A stretch of DNA of 41,637 bases, from NCBI GenBank assembly GCA_021298995.1, contig JAJTGB010000014.1:1-41637 (forward strand), given 5' to 3'. This DNA is from Comamonadaceae bacterium (GTDB lineage: Bacteria > Pseudomonadota > Gammaproteobacteria > Burkholderiales > Burkholderiaceae_C). The notes beneath the pieces are model-generated. The model searched no databases. It had not been told where the DNA came from and was given only the letters and a program-made list of their open reading frames with translations. This document shows positions 16,560 to 25,264 of this stretch, in pieces. The position numbers and the translations under genes were made by a program. Numbering within the stretch: position 1 is the first letter of the stretch; every line of letters begins with the position of its first letter.

Positions 16560-16583
16560 AAAAACGCCTTGATGTAAATCAAG
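16560..16583 (-). terminator. Probable terminator of the Bug/ABC operon
   Basis: On the minus strand CTTGAT-TTAC-ATCAAG is followed by GCG and five T residues, directly after the stop of the Bug gene ending at 16586. The stem is only 6 bp, so strength is modest. Confidence 0.5.
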
Positions 16584-16585
16584 AT

Positions 16586-17563
16586 TTATTTCTCTAGCTT
16601 GATGCCAGTCTCTTGAACGATGTTGTTCCAGCGCGATTGAATGCGTTTTTGCCAAGCTTGTGTTTCTTCAAGGTTCATGTCGAAGTAAACGCCGCCAACC
16701 GCTTTAACCCTGTCCATGACATCGGGGTGGTTGGCTGCTTTGAGAATGGCAGCATTGAGCCTTCGCTGCACATCAATGGGTGTGCCAGTGGGCACCGCAT
16801 AGACGGTGTAACTTTGAAGTTCAAGATCTTTCAAGCCTTGCTCTGCCATGGTGGGCACATTGGGTAGCAGAGGCAAGCGATTGGCGCCAAACACACCCAA
16901 GGGAATAAGTTTGCCTGTGGCAATGAAGGGTGCAACTTCGCTGTAAAAAGCAGAGACCAATTGAACTTGCCCTGAGGCTGCATCGGTCATGGCCGGTACG
17001 TTGGCCTTGTAGGGCACATATTGAATTTTGGTGCCAGTTCGAACAGAAAATGCTGCGCAAACAAAATGGCCGACTGTGGCAGTGCCACTGCCGCCACAAT
17101 CTAAAGTGGTGTTCTTGGCTTTGACATAGGCCAGCAATTCGGCCACATTTTTGACACCCAACTGAGCATTGACCATCAAAATGGGATAGCCTGCAATGGT
17201 GAGACCTACGGCAGAAAAGTCTTTGCCGGCATCGTAGCGAACAGGAACGCCGAGCTGTCCAATCAAGCCCATTTCATTTTGGCTTCCCATGAACAAGGTA
17301 TGTCCATCGGGGTCTGCTTTGGCGCCCGCATCGGCTGCAATGGCCCCAGAGGCGCCAGGCCTGTTCTCTACCATGATGGCCTGGCCTAGCTCTGCTTGAA
17401 GATGCGGCGCGTGGCGTCTGGCATAAATATCAACCACACCGCCAGGTGCTGCAGAAGTGATGAGCTTGATGGGTTTGCTGGGCCAAGCTTGAGCATAGGC
17501 CAAGCTTGTACTCGTCAAACCTAAAAGAAGAGAAAGTAAGCTGCTTAAAAAGGTGTGTTGCAC
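16586..17563 (-). CDS. Bug/TctC family solute-binding protein, last gene of ABC operon
   Basis: The 325-residue protein starts with GTG, supported by GAGGAAG about 5 bases upstream, and has a secretion signal ending around AYAQAWPSKPIK. Bug features are WPSKPIKLITSAAPGG, VENRPGASGAIAAD and VPYKANVPAMTDAASGQVQ. The gene begins 20 bases after the stop of the sugar ABC permease, on the same strand, so it is very likely co-transcribed with a transporter of a different class. Whether it captures the same substrate or is only genetically linked is open. Confidence 0.92.
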   Translation of the reverse strand: MQHTFLSSLLSLLLGLTSTSLAYAQAWPSKPIKLITSAAPGGVVDIYARRHAPHLQAELGQAIMVENRPGASGAIAADAGAKADPDGHTLFMGSQNEMGLIGQLGVPVRYDAGKDFSAVGLTIAGYPILMVNAQLGVKNVAELLAYVKAKNTTLDCGGSGTATVGHFVCAAFSVRTGTKIQYVPYKANVPAMTDAASGQVQLVSAFYSEVAPFIATGKLIPLGVFGANRLPLLPNVPTMAEQGLKDLELQSYTVYAVPTGTPIDVQRRLNAAILKAANHPDVMDRVKAVGGVYFDMNLEETQAWQKRIQSRWNNIVQETGIKLEK

Positions 17564-17582
17564 TTGACTTCCTCTGTGTTGT

Positions 17583-18455
17583 TTATTCTTTGACCGACCC
17601 TGTCATGCCAGACACGTAATACTCTACAAAGAAGGAGTAGACGAAGGCAACGGGAAGTGAGCCCAAGAGCGCGCCTGCCATAAGGGCGCCCCAGTGATAC
17701 ACGTCTCCTTCCACCAGTTCGGTGACCACACCCACAGGCACAGTCTTAACTTCGCTGGAAGACACAAAGGTGAGGGCGTAGATGAACTCATTCCACGACA
17801 AAGTGAACGCAAAGATGCCCGCTGAAATCAGGCCTGGGACTGACAAAGGCAAAATGATTTTGACCAAAATTTCCCAACGGTTGGCGCCGTCAATCATGGC
17901 GCACTCTTCCAGCTCAAAGGGGATGGAGCGGAAGTATCCCATGAGTAACCAAGTGCAAAAAGGAATCAAGAAAGTTGGGTAGGTGAGAATGAGCGCCAAG
18001 CGGGTGTCAAACAGGCCCATCTGAAACACCACCGAAGCCAAGGGAATGAACAAAATAGATGGCGGCACCAGATAGGCCAAGAAAATGGCCAGGCCCGTGT
18101 TTTTGGCGCCTTTGAAACGCAAACGCTCAATGGCGTAGGCCGCTAAGACCGATGCAAACAGAGAAAAGAAGGTGGATGTGACAGACACCACCACGGTATT
18201 CCACATCCACTGAGGATAAGCCGTGCGGAACAACAATTTTTCAATGTGGGCCAGTGTGGGAGCAACAATCCAAAAGGGGTTGCCATCACGCGAGAGCAAT
18301 TCGTTGTCAGGTTTGAATGCGGTGATGCCCATCCAGTAAAACGGAAAGAGCAACACGAACAAAAAAATCAAAAGCGGTAAGTAGGTTTTGAAAATTTTGT
18401 TGGCATTGGTGTCCAAATAGGACATGCCCACATTGTCTTGTGTGTCTTTGCTCAT
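17583..18455 (-). CDS. CUT1 sugar ABC transporter permease, MalG-like
   Basis: This 290-residue inner-membrane permease has six predicted helices. The binding-protein-dependent transport EAA loop is in MIDGANRWEILVKIILPLSVPG, which couples to the ATPase. The ATG at 18455 overlaps the TGA of the preceding permease gene (ATGA arrangement), supporting this start over one 24 bases upstream and indicating translational coupling. It is the second permease of the operon. Confidence 0.92.
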   Translation of the reverse strand: MSKDTQDNVGMSYLDTNANKIFKTYLPLLIFLFVLLFPFYWMGITAFKPDNELLSRDGNPFWIVAPTLAHIEKLLFRTAYPQWMWNTVVVSVTSTFFSLFASVLAAYAIERLRFKGAKNTGLAIFLAYLVPPSILFIPLASVVFQMGLFDTRLALILTYPTFLIPFCTWLLMGYFRSIPFELEECAMIDGANRWEILVKIILPLSVPGLISAGIFAFTLSWNEFIYALTFVSSSEVKTVPVGVVTELVEGDVYHWGALMAGALLGSLPVAFVYSFFVEYYVSGMTGSVKE

Positions 18456-19363
18456 TTGTCGCTGCCGCCTTGTTGCCATGTGCGGCGTTGTAATCCGAAA
18501 TAACTGAAGAGAATGGCAGCCAACAAGAAGGGCACCATGGCGATGGCAATGGCTGCGCCTTCACCCAAAGCACCGCCAGGAATAGCCCGTTGGAAGGAGA
18601 GGGTGGCCATGAGGTGGGTAGCGTTGAGCGGGCCGCCTCGTGTGAGCACATAAATGAGTTGGAAGTCTGTGAACGTGAAGAGCACAGAGAAGGTCATGGT
18701 GACCGCAATGATGGGGGTGAGCAATGGCAATGTGACATGCCAAAACTGCTGCCAAGGCGTGGCGCCATCGATGGCGGAGGCCTCATAGTAAGAAGGTGAA
18801 ATGGTTTGCAAACCTGCCAAAAGGGTAATGGCCACAAAGGGAACACCGCGCCATACATTGGCGGCTAAGGTGGAAAAACGGGCGTTCCAGGGTGATCCCA
18901 AAAAGTCGATGTAGCTGTCAATCCAGCCCATTTTGACCAAGGCCCAGCTGATGATGGAAAACTGTGAATCAAAAATCCACCAAAAAGCAATGGCTGAAAG
19001 AGCGGTGGGCACAATGTAGGGCAACAAAATAACGGCCCTGAAAAACGATTTGAATGCTAGATTTTTGTTCAGCAACAAGGCAAGCCACAAACCCAAGAAA
19101 AACTTGAGTGCACTGGCCACCGTGGTGTAGAACATGGTGTTAAACAACGCCAACTGGGTGACGCTGTCACCCAGAAGGAAGATGTAGTTTTCTAAACCGA
19201 TCCACTGGCCACCACGGCCAATTTTGGTGTCGGTAAAGCCAAGCCAAACACCCAAGCCGAGAGGGTATGTCAGAAACAGCAGCAACAAAAGCGCTGCCGG
19301 CATCATAAAGATCAGGCCGAGCACATTGCGGCTGTTCTGAATTCTCTCGATCAAGGGTGTCAT
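18452..19363 (-). CDS. CUT1 sugar ABC transporter permease, MalF-like
   Basis: This 303-residue permease has about six helices and an EAA loop in ASAIDGATPWQQFWHVTLPLLTP. It forms the heterodimeric channel with the downstream MalG-like subunit. It starts 9 bases after the end of the substrate-binding protein gene, consistent with one operon. The substrate is probably a sugar, polyol or glycerol phosphate-like compound; the subunits alone do not say which. Confidence 0.92.
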   Translation of the reverse strand: MTPLIERIQNSRNVLGLIFMMPAALLLLLFLTYPLGLGVWLGFTDTKIGRGGQWIGLENYIFLLGDSVTQLALFNTMFYTTVASALKFFLGLWLALLLNKNLAFKSFFRAVILLPYIVPTALSAIAFWWIFDSQFSIISWALVKMGWIDSYIDFLGSPWNARFSTLAANVWRGVPFVAITLLAGLQTISPSYYEASAIDGATPWQQFWHVTLPLLTPIIAVTMTFSVLFTFTDFQLIYVLTRGGPLNATHLMATLSFQRAIPGGALGEGAAIAIAMVPFLLAAILFSYFGLQRRTWQQGGSDK

Positions 19364-19372
19364 GGGTTCTTT

Positions 19373-20680
19373 TCAGTAAAGATCAAAGATCAAACTTTGT
19401 AGTAACGCTCTAGAACCGCTGGCCGCTTCTGCCACCATGTTGACCACAATGAAGTCGGCACCAGCGCCGGCTGAGGCATAACCCAGCTTGCCAGCATAGC
19501 CTGCAGGACGCATGTTTTTCACGCAATCGCGATAGGCGGTGTGCTTTGGATCGGAGGTCCAGATGGCAGACTTGGTGTAGAAGTCAAGAGGAGGCGCAAT
19601 GTAACCACCGGCCGCTGTGAGCCATGGATCGAATTGCTCTTTTTCCATCATGAAGCGCAAGAACTCTTTGGCTGCATTGGGGAACTTGGTGTACTTCATG
19701 ACCATTTGGTTGAAGAACAAGTGTGACTCGGTAGGCGTGCCAACAGGGCCAACGGGGTAAGCTGCGTGGTGAACATCAGAATTCAATGCGCGCACTTTTT
19801 CATCGGTGGATGTTTTGGTGGCGTAATAAATAGAGATGCCATTGTTGGTAACGCTGACTTGCCCATCCAAGAATGCTTTGTTGTTGTTGGGGTCGAGCCA
19901 AGACAATGTGCCGGGTGGGAATGTGGCATACATCTCTTTGGCGTATTCCAAAGCCTTGATGGTTTCGGGACTGTCAATGACCACCTTGTTGTTGGCATCG
20001 ACCAACTTGCCGCCAAAGGCCCAAATGAGCCAGTTGCACCACAAGCCATCACCTGTTGCATTGCCTAGCGCAAAGCCACCAGGCGTGCCTTTTTCTTTCA
20101 GGGCTTTGAGCATCTTCAAGAAGCCGTCTGTGTCTTTGGGGAATGTGTCAAAACCTGCAGCCTTGAGGTGACTTTGACGGTAAACCATCATGGCGCCAGC
20201 TGCACCCAGTGGCACACCAATCCATTTTTTGCCGTCGGGTTTCAAATAGGCGTGGCATGAAGGGAAGAAACCACCGTATTTTTTGCCCAAGTACTCGCAC
20301 AGATCAGTCACATCGAGCAATTTCTCTGGGTACAAATTGGCATCGTCGTTGGTCGACAAAATGATGTCAGGGCCAGCGCCAGTGTTGGCCGCTACAGCGG
20401 CTTTGGGTCGAACATCTTCCCAGCCTTCGTTGTCGACACGCACTTCAATGCCGGTGGCTGCTGTAAATTTCTTGACATTGGCCATGTAGGCATCAATGTC
20501 GCCTTGCACAAATCGGCTCCAGCGCAAAACACGCAGTTTGGCGCCTTTTTCTGGCTTGAATGCCATATTTTGAGCTTGCACCGCTGGGCTGACCGCCAAA
20601 GCGCCCATACCAATGGTGGTTGAAGCTGCCGCAGCACCGGCTGAGCTTTCGAGGAAGTCGCGACGATTCAGTTTTGTCAT
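19373..20680 (-). CDS. CUT1 ABC transporter substrate-binding protein, altered C-terminus
   Basis: The 435-residue protein has a twin-arginine signal (NRRDFLESS, then a hydrophobic stretch ending VQAQ) and the family-1 extracellular solute-binding fold, with an IGVPLGAAGAMMVYR hinge segment. It would bind the transported sugar in the periplasm. The last 13 or so residues (RALLQSLIFDLY) do not resemble the family, whereas the next frame encodes ERYYKV-stop at 19390-19410, the usual ending. This points to a small frame-shifting deletion near 19410-19425. The protein may still fold, because only the extreme end changes. Confidence 0.88.
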   Translation of the reverse strand: MTKLNRRDFLESSAGAAAASTTIGMGALAVSPAVQAQNMAFKPEKGAKLRVLRWSRFVQGDIDAYMANVKKFTAATGIEVRVDNEGWEDVRPKAAVAANTGAGPDIILSTNDDANLYPEKLLDVTDLCEYLGKKYGGFFPSCHAYLKPDGKKWIGVPLGAAGAMMVYRQSHLKAAGFDTFPKDTDGFLKMLKALKEKGTPGGFALGNATGDGLWCNWLIWAFGGKLVDANNKVVIDSPETIKALEYAKEMYATFPPGTLSWLDPNNNKAFLDGQVSVTNNGISIYYATKTSTDEKVRALNSDVHHAAYPVGPVGTPTESHLFFNQMVMKYTKFPNAAKEFLRFMMEKEQFDPWLTAAGGYIAPPLDFYTKSAIWTSDPKHTAYRDCVKNMRPAGYAGKLGYASAGAGADFIVVNMVAEAASGSRALLQSLIFDLY

Positions 20681-20742
20681 GATAAGTCTCCTGTTTTGAG
20701 TGGGTTAGCGACGAGAAAAAAGCGGTTAAAAGTTTTCCAATA

Positions 20743-21816
20743 TTAAGCGGCGAGCCTGTTACCCGATGCCGCGTCAAAGACGTGAGCACGCGACATGTCG
20801 GGCTGAAGGTGGATGGTGCTGCCTAATTGAAATTCGTGACGCTCGCGGAAAACCGCAGAGAACTCAACCCCCTCGTGCCGGCAGGCAACGAAGGTGTCCA
20901 TACCGGTGGGTTCGAGCACCGTAACATGGGCGCTGATGCCGCCGCTGTCAACCAAGGTAAGGTGCTCAGGGCGAGTGCCAAAAACAACAGGCTGACCGTT
21001 TTGCCCTTGAACAGGGCTTGGCAGGTTCAACAAAAGTCCATCGTTCAACTCAACCTGGCACTGTCCGCCATTGACCAACAATTTGCCGGGTAAAAAATTC
21101 ATGGCGGGCGAACCAATGAAGCCAGCTACAAATTGATTGGCGGGCATGTCATAGAGGTCCAGGGGAGAGCCTGTTTGCTCAATGCGACCATCGCGCATGA
21201 CCACAATTTGATCGCCCATGGTCATGGCTTCAATTTGGTCGTGCGTGACATAAATGGAGGTGGTCTTAAGGCGCTGGTGCAACTCTTTGATTTCGCTGCG
21301 CATGGCAACGCGCAACTTGGCATCTAGGTTGGACAGAGGTTCGTCAAACAAGAAGACTTGGGGATCACGAACAATGGCGCGGCCCATGGCCACACGCTGT
21401 CGCTGACCACCTGAAAGCTGACGTGGATAGCGATCGAGCAGCGATCCAAGCGCCAGAATGTCGGCGGCTCGGGCTACTTTGGTATCGATTTCGGCTTGGG
21501 GCCTTTTGGCCAAGGTGAGCGAGAAGGCCATGTTCTCGCCAACAGTCATGTGGGGGTAAAGCGCATAGTTTTGGAAAACCATGGCGATATCGCGTTCCTT
21601 GGGGGGCAGGTCGTTGACTTGGCGTGAGCCAATGTGAATTTGACCACTGCTGATCTCCTCAAGCCCGGCAATCATTCGCAGCAGGGTTGACTTGCCACAG
21701 CCAGAGGGGCCTACCAATACGGTGAAAGAACCGTCTACGATTTCAATGTCGACACCGTGAAGGATGGGCACATCGCCAAAATTCTTTTTGACGGATCGGA
21801 TCGATACACTGGCCAT
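20743..21816 (-). CDS. ABC transporter ATPase, MalK/UgpC family
   Basis: This 357-residue ATPase has Walker A GPSGCGKST at 36-44, Q-loop Q82, signature LSGGQ at 134-138, Walker B with D158-E159, and the H-loop in YVTHDQ. A C-terminal TOBE/MalK regulatory domain follows residue 240. It energises import through the two permeases encoded downstream. It is the first gene of the operon ATPase - binding protein - permease - permease - Bug. AGGGAA precedes the ATG. A GntR/FadR-type palindrome lies about 110 bases upstream. Confidence 0.95.
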   Translation of the reverse strand: MASVSIRSVKKNFGDVPILHGVDIEIVDGSFTVLVGPSGCGKSTLLRMIAGLEEISSGQIHIGSRQVNDLPPKERDIAMVFQNYALYPHMTVGENMAFSLTLAKRPQAEIDTKVARAADILALGSLLDRYPRQLSGGQRQRVAMGRAIVRDPQVFLFDEPLSNLDAKLRVAMRSEIKELHQRLKTTSIYVTHDQIEAMTMGDQIVVMRDGRIEQTGSPLDLYDMPANQFVAGFIGSPAMNFLPGKLLVNGGQCQVELNDGLLLNLPSPVQGQNGQPVVFGTRPEHLTLVDSGGISAHVTVLEPTGMDTFVACRHEGVEFSAVFRERHEFQLGSTIHLQPDMSRAHVFDAASGNRLAA

Positions 21817-21899
21817 TAGAAATTCCCTGATAAAACAGGCCTGCTTTCACTGGGCAGGCTCAAACTACTCAAATTGGGTATCAGTATCACACTCTTGGC

Positions 21900-21926
21900 T
21901 AGGGTTTCTTATCCAAAGTAACCCTA
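21900..21926. promoter_or_regulatory. Inverted repeat TAGGGTT-N13-AACCCTA
   Basis: A 7+7 inverted repeat sits in the divergent promoter region between the ABC operon and the DUF3297 gene. Related AACCC/GGGTT or GGGTA/TACCC symmetries occur at 23917 and 27170 in other divergent regions. Confidence 0.4.
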
Positions 21927-21927
21927 A

Positions 21928-21940
21928 TTGGTCAGACCAA
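21928..21940. promoter_or_regulatory. Candidate GntR/FadR-type operator TTGGT-CAG-ACCAA
   Basis: The palindrome contains TGGTCAGACCA, which matches the FadR-subfamily GntR half-site pattern TNGT-N3-ACNA. It lies in the promoter region of the sugar ABC operon. No GntR gene is in the window, so the regulator would have to be encoded elsewhere. Confidence 0.5.
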
Positions 21941-22013
21941 ATTTTGAACTGGAAAACACCCTTTATTGGGAGAGAATTGCAGTACATAGCAGTTTTATTA
22001 AATTGAAAAGAAT

Positions 22014-22262
22014 ATGAGCGACATCCAATCCCGCCCCGAATTGCCCGATCATCTGTCGATTGACGCCAAAAGCCCTTTTTACAACGCAGCCATCTTCGAA
22101 TTCGACATTGGCATTCGTTTCAATGGCAAGGAAAGAAAGGATGTTGAGGAATACTGCATCAGTGAATCATGGATTAAAGTGCCTGCAGGCAAGGCCCTTG
22201 ATCGCAAAGGCAACCCATTGTTGATGAAACTCAAAGGCAAGGTCGAAGCCTTTTACCGATAA
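22014..22262 (+). CDS. DUF3297 family protein
   Basis: An 82-residue protein with the family pattern LPDHLSIDAKSPFYN near the start and GIRFNGKERKDVEEYCISE in the middle. It appears soluble and cytoplasmic. The function is unknown; the family is widespread in proteobacteria. It lies 18 bases upstream of the AhpD-like gene and is probably co-transcribed with it. Confidence 0.88.
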   Translation: MSDIQSRPELPDHLSIDAKSPFYNAAIFEFDIGIRFNGKERKDVEEYCISESWIKVPAGKALDRKGNPLLMKLKGKVEAFYR

Positions 22263-22280
22263 ACAGACAAGGACTTTTCC

Positions 22281-22826
22281 ATGCGCATCCCCGACTGGAC
22301 CCCTGAGCAACTGAGTCAACCGCAAGAATTGGTAGATGCCATTTTGGCTCGCAGAGGCGGTGAACTGCTCAACATAGACAAAGCCCTGTTGTGGAGCTAC
22401 CCCATTGCATCTGGGTGGAATGTTTACATGCGCAATGTCAGAACGGGGTTGTCTGCATCGCGCAAATTGTGTGAGCTTGGCATTTGCACGGTAGCCCTCC
22501 TCACAGGTGCGCATTATGAGTACCACCACCATGCCCCTGACTACCTCCAAGCTGGTGGCACACAAGCGGAGCTGGATGGCTTAAAAAGAGCGGTGGCCAA
22601 TGCGCCAGACAAGGGTGTGCATGACGAAGCCCTAGACACCATGTCAAGGTGGGTGGTGCAGTATGCTGCCCAGATGACTTTGAATGTGAAAGTAGACGCT
22701 GGGTTGTTCAAGCAATTGCAAACCCAACTGAACACCACAGAAATTGTGGAGCTGACCACCGCCATTGCGGCTTACAACATGGTGGCCAGGCTGCTGGTTG
22801 CGCTTGAAGTTTCACCCGAAGAATAA
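22281..22826 (+). CDS. Carboxymuconolactone decarboxylase/AhpD-like protein
   Basis: A 181-residue all-helical protein of the carboxymuconolactone decarboxylase superfamily. The ELGICTVALLTGAHYEYHHHAPDYL stretch is at the family's active-site position, but the CxxC of AhpD peroxidase reductases is missing, so thiol peroxidase chemistry is unlikely. Similar proteins often sit in catabolic clusters with Bug proteins. The reaction is not known. Confidence 0.8.
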   Translation: MRIPDWTPEQLSQPQELVDAILARRGGELLNIDKALLWSYPIASGWNVYMRNVRTGLSASRKLCELGICTVALLTGAHYEYHHHAPDYLQAGGTQAELDGLKRAVANAPDKGVHDEALDTMSRWVVQYAAQMTLNVKVDAGLFKQLQTQLNTTEIVELTTAIAAYNMVARLLVALEVSPEE

Positions 22827-22832
22827 GTTTTT

Positions 22833-22855
22833 GAAGGGGCCAATCAGGCCTCTTC
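22833..22855. terminator. Hairpin between convergent genes
   Basis: GAAGGGGCC (22833-22841) pairs with GGCCTCTTC (22847-22855), with one G-T pair. It lies between the ends of the AhpD-like gene and the convergent Bug gene. There is no clear T-run after it on either strand, so termination is likely but not certain. Confidence 0.45.
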
Positions 22856-22868
22856 GCTGAAATTCATT

Positions 22869-23861
22869 TCAATCGGGTTTGATGCCATTGTCACGAACCA
22901 CCTTGGCCCATGTGTCAATTTGTTTGTCTATGAAGGTTTTGGCTTTCTCGACACTACCGCCAGAGAGTTCAATGCCCTGTGCGCTGAGTTTTTGAGCCAC
23001 TTCAGGATTTTGTAAAACTTTGTTCAGTTCCTCGTTCATGCGCTTCACAATGTCAGGCGGCGTTTTGCTGGAAGCCAACAAAGCCCACCAAGCAGGCGCT
23101 TCAAATCCAGGGAATCCAGCCTCGGCAATGGTTGGGATTTCAGGAAACTCGGGTACCCGTTTCAAGGACGTTACAGCCAGGGGCCGAATGCGTTTGTTGT
23201 CAATGTGGGGCTTGCTCAAGAACACAGTGCCCATGGCCAATGGCACATGACCTGCCACAGCGTCTGTCATGAGCGGGCCGCCCCCTTTATAGGGAATATG
23301 GTTGAACTCTAAGTTGGCATTTTTGCCAAGCAAGGCCATGGCCAAGTGACCTAAGCTGCCATTGCCAATGGTGCCAAAAGAAACATTCTTTTTGGCTTTT
23401 GAAGCAGCCACAACATCGGCAAATGTTTTGTATTCGTTGGCAACATTGGAGGTTAAAACCATGGCAGAGGTGCCCACCAGAATCAAAGGCACCAAGTCTC
23501 TTTTACTGTCGTAAGGCATGTTGGGCATCAAGCTTTGATTGACGCCATGCGTATCGAACACAACCGCAAATGTATAACCATCGGCGGGTGCAGACAAAAC
23601 AGCAGCAGTGCCAATCACGCCAGATGCGCCACCTCTGTTTTCCACAACGACATTTTGTCCCAGTTGCTGTGACAAGACGGGTGCGATGATTCGAGAAACC
23701 TGATCGACTGAGCCGCCAGGCGGAAATACAGCAACCAATTTGATGGGCTGCTTGGTGGGCCAAGCTTGAGCAAAGGCCAACAGAGGCATGATGCTGCCAA
23801 GAACCAACAAGTGCTTGAGTTTGCTATTCAGAGCGCGGGATAAATTGAGTTTGAGAGCCAT
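22869..23861 (-). CDS. Bug/TctC family periplasmic solute-binding protein
   Basis: A 330-residue protein with an N-terminal signal ending near AFAQAWPTKQP. Bug motifs include KLVAVFPPGGSVDQ, VENRGGASGVIGTA and HIPYKGGGPLMTDAVAGHV. It is another orphan binding protein without TctA/TctB nearby. It is divergent from an MFS carrier, with a short palindrome in the shared promoter region. Confidence 0.93.
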   Translation of the reverse strand: MALKLNLSRALNSKLKHLLVLGSIMPLLAFAQAWPTKQPIKLVAVFPPGGSVDQVSRIIAPVLSQQLGQNVVVENRGGASGVIGTAAVLSAPADGYTFAVVFDTHGVNQSLMPNMPYDSKRDLVPLILVGTSAMVLTSNVANEYKTFADVVAASKAKKNVSFGTIGNGSLGHLAMALLGKNANLEFNHIPYKGGGPLMTDAVAGHVPLAMGTVFLSKPHIDNKRIRPLAVTSLKRVPEFPEIPTIAEAGFPGFEAPAWWALLASSKTPPDIVKRMNEELNKVLQNPEVAQKLSAQGIELSGGSVEKAKTFIDKQIDTWAKVVRDNGIKPD

Positions 23862-23916
23862 TTCGGTTTTCCTTTGCGACGATGCTAGTGCTTCATGGCA
23901 AGCTGCTGATAAGTGT

Positions 23917-23935
23917 TAACCCTATGCACGGGTTA
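23917..23935. promoter_or_regulatory. Palindrome TAACCC-N7-GGGTTA
   Basis: A 6+6 inverted repeat lies midway in the divergent promoter region between the Bug gene and the MFS gene. Spacing and symmetry suit a dimeric regulator. Confidence 0.4.
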
Positions 23936-23980
23936 TTGATCGGACAGAACTTCACTCACACTTGCCTAAAATGAAACGAC

Positions 23981-25237
23981 ATGACAAATTCTTCAACGCC
24001 GGCGCAACTGAATTGGCGTGATTCTTTTCGCGTTAAAAGCTTTAGATACCAGTGGCCCGCCGATCTGGCCACCTCTTGGGCTTTTGAAATGGAGACCATC
24101 CTGTTGGGTTGGTACATCTTGTCTGCCTCGGGCTCAGTCTTGATGCTGGTGGTGTATGGCGCCTTGCAATATTTGGGTTCTTTGGTGGCCCCCATTTTTG
24201 GGGTGGTGTGCGATCGCATGGGCTACAGGCGAATGCTGTGGTCCACAAGAGCCATTTACGCACTGTTGGCCTTTGTCATCATGTTGCTCTCTTTTTTTGA
24301 AGCACTGACACCCGAGAGAGTGCTCATTTTGTCGGCCATTGTGGGCATGATCAGGCCCTCGGACCAAATGATGCGCAATGCCTTGATCGCTAAAACATTG
24401 CCGCCAGAACAACTGATGGCCGCGCTTGGAATTTCCAGAATGACCTCGGATTCGGCCAGAATTGCAGGCGCATTGGCCGGCGCAGGTATTGTGGCTTTCC
24501 TGGGAATGACATCTGCTTATCTGGTGGTCACTTTCCTGTATGTCATCAGCTTTTGGCTTTCTAGGGGGGTAGACAATGTTCAACCCGAGCCAAGTGCTGT
24601 GGCTTTGGCCAGTCCGCTGGAAGACTTGAAATCAGCGTTCGCCTATGTTTGGCACAAACCCGTTCTGATGGGTGCGATGGCCGTGGCTTTTTTGGTGAAC
24701 TTGTTGGCGTTTCCCTTTTCATTGGGCTTGTTGCCTTACGTCGCCAAAAATATTTTCCTCACCAACCAAACTGGGCTTGGTTTATTGGGCGCTAGTTTTG
24801 CGTTTGGTGGCTTGCTGGCTTCTCTCACTTTAAGTTCTCACAAATTCAAACTTCGCGCATCTCAGACCATGATCATTGCTTCAAGTGCATGGTTCCTGTT
24901 GGATCTTGTCTTTGCATTCACCCAAAATTTGTACTTTGGCATGTTCATTTTGATGTTGGCCGGTTTTGTGCAAAGTCTGTGCATGACGCCTTTGGCCGCA
25001 GTCATGTTGCGTGCCACCGAGCCCGCTTTTCATGGCCGGGTCATGGGCATGCGCATGTTGGCCATTTGGGGTTTGCCCATTGGTTTATTGATCAGTGGCC
25101 CGTTGGTTGAAAGCATTGGCTATGTCGCTACCGCCGGGCTGTATTCTGCTCTTGGTTTGATACTGACCTTGGCGTTGACGGTTTACTGGCGACGCGCATT
25201 GTGGGACCGATATTCCGTGGCAAACAATCCACTTTAA
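23981..25237 (+). CDS. MFS transporter, MFS_3 (EntS-like) family
   Basis: A 418-residue carrier with about 12 helices. The loop 2-3 motif is FGVVCDRMGYRRML, and the pattern of the N-terminal domain (FRVKSFRYQWPADLATSWAF) matches the MFS_3 group that includes the enterobactin exporter EntS and macrolide exporters. It is probably an exporter. No siderophore genes are nearby, so the substrate is unknown. Confidence 0.83.
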   Translation: MTNSSTPAQLNWRDSFRVKSFRYQWPADLATSWAFEMETILLGWYILSASGSVLMLVVYGALQYLGSLVAPIFGVVCDRMGYRRMLWSTRAIYALLAFVIMLLSFFEALTPERVLILSAIVGMIRPSDQMMRNALIAKTLPPEQLMAALGISRMTSDSARIAGALAGAGIVAFLGMTSAYLVVTFLYVISFWLSRGVDNVQPEPSAVALASPLEDLKSAFAYVWHKPVLMGAMAVAFLVNLLAFPFSLGLLPYVAKNIFLTNQTGLGLLGASFAFGGLLASLTLSSHKFKLRASQTMIIASSAWFLLDLVFAFTQNLYFGMFILMLAGFVQSLCMTPLAAVMLRATEPAFHGRVMGMRMLAIWGLPIGLLISGPLVESIGYVATAGLYSALGLILTLALTVYWRRALWDRYSVANNPL

Positions 25238-25264
25238 TTTGATCAATCAGCTGTGGAGTCAAGA

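Noticed and set aside
22281-22826. AhpD alkylhydroperoxidase role
   Set aside because: The CxxC pair is absent in the superfamily active-site region.
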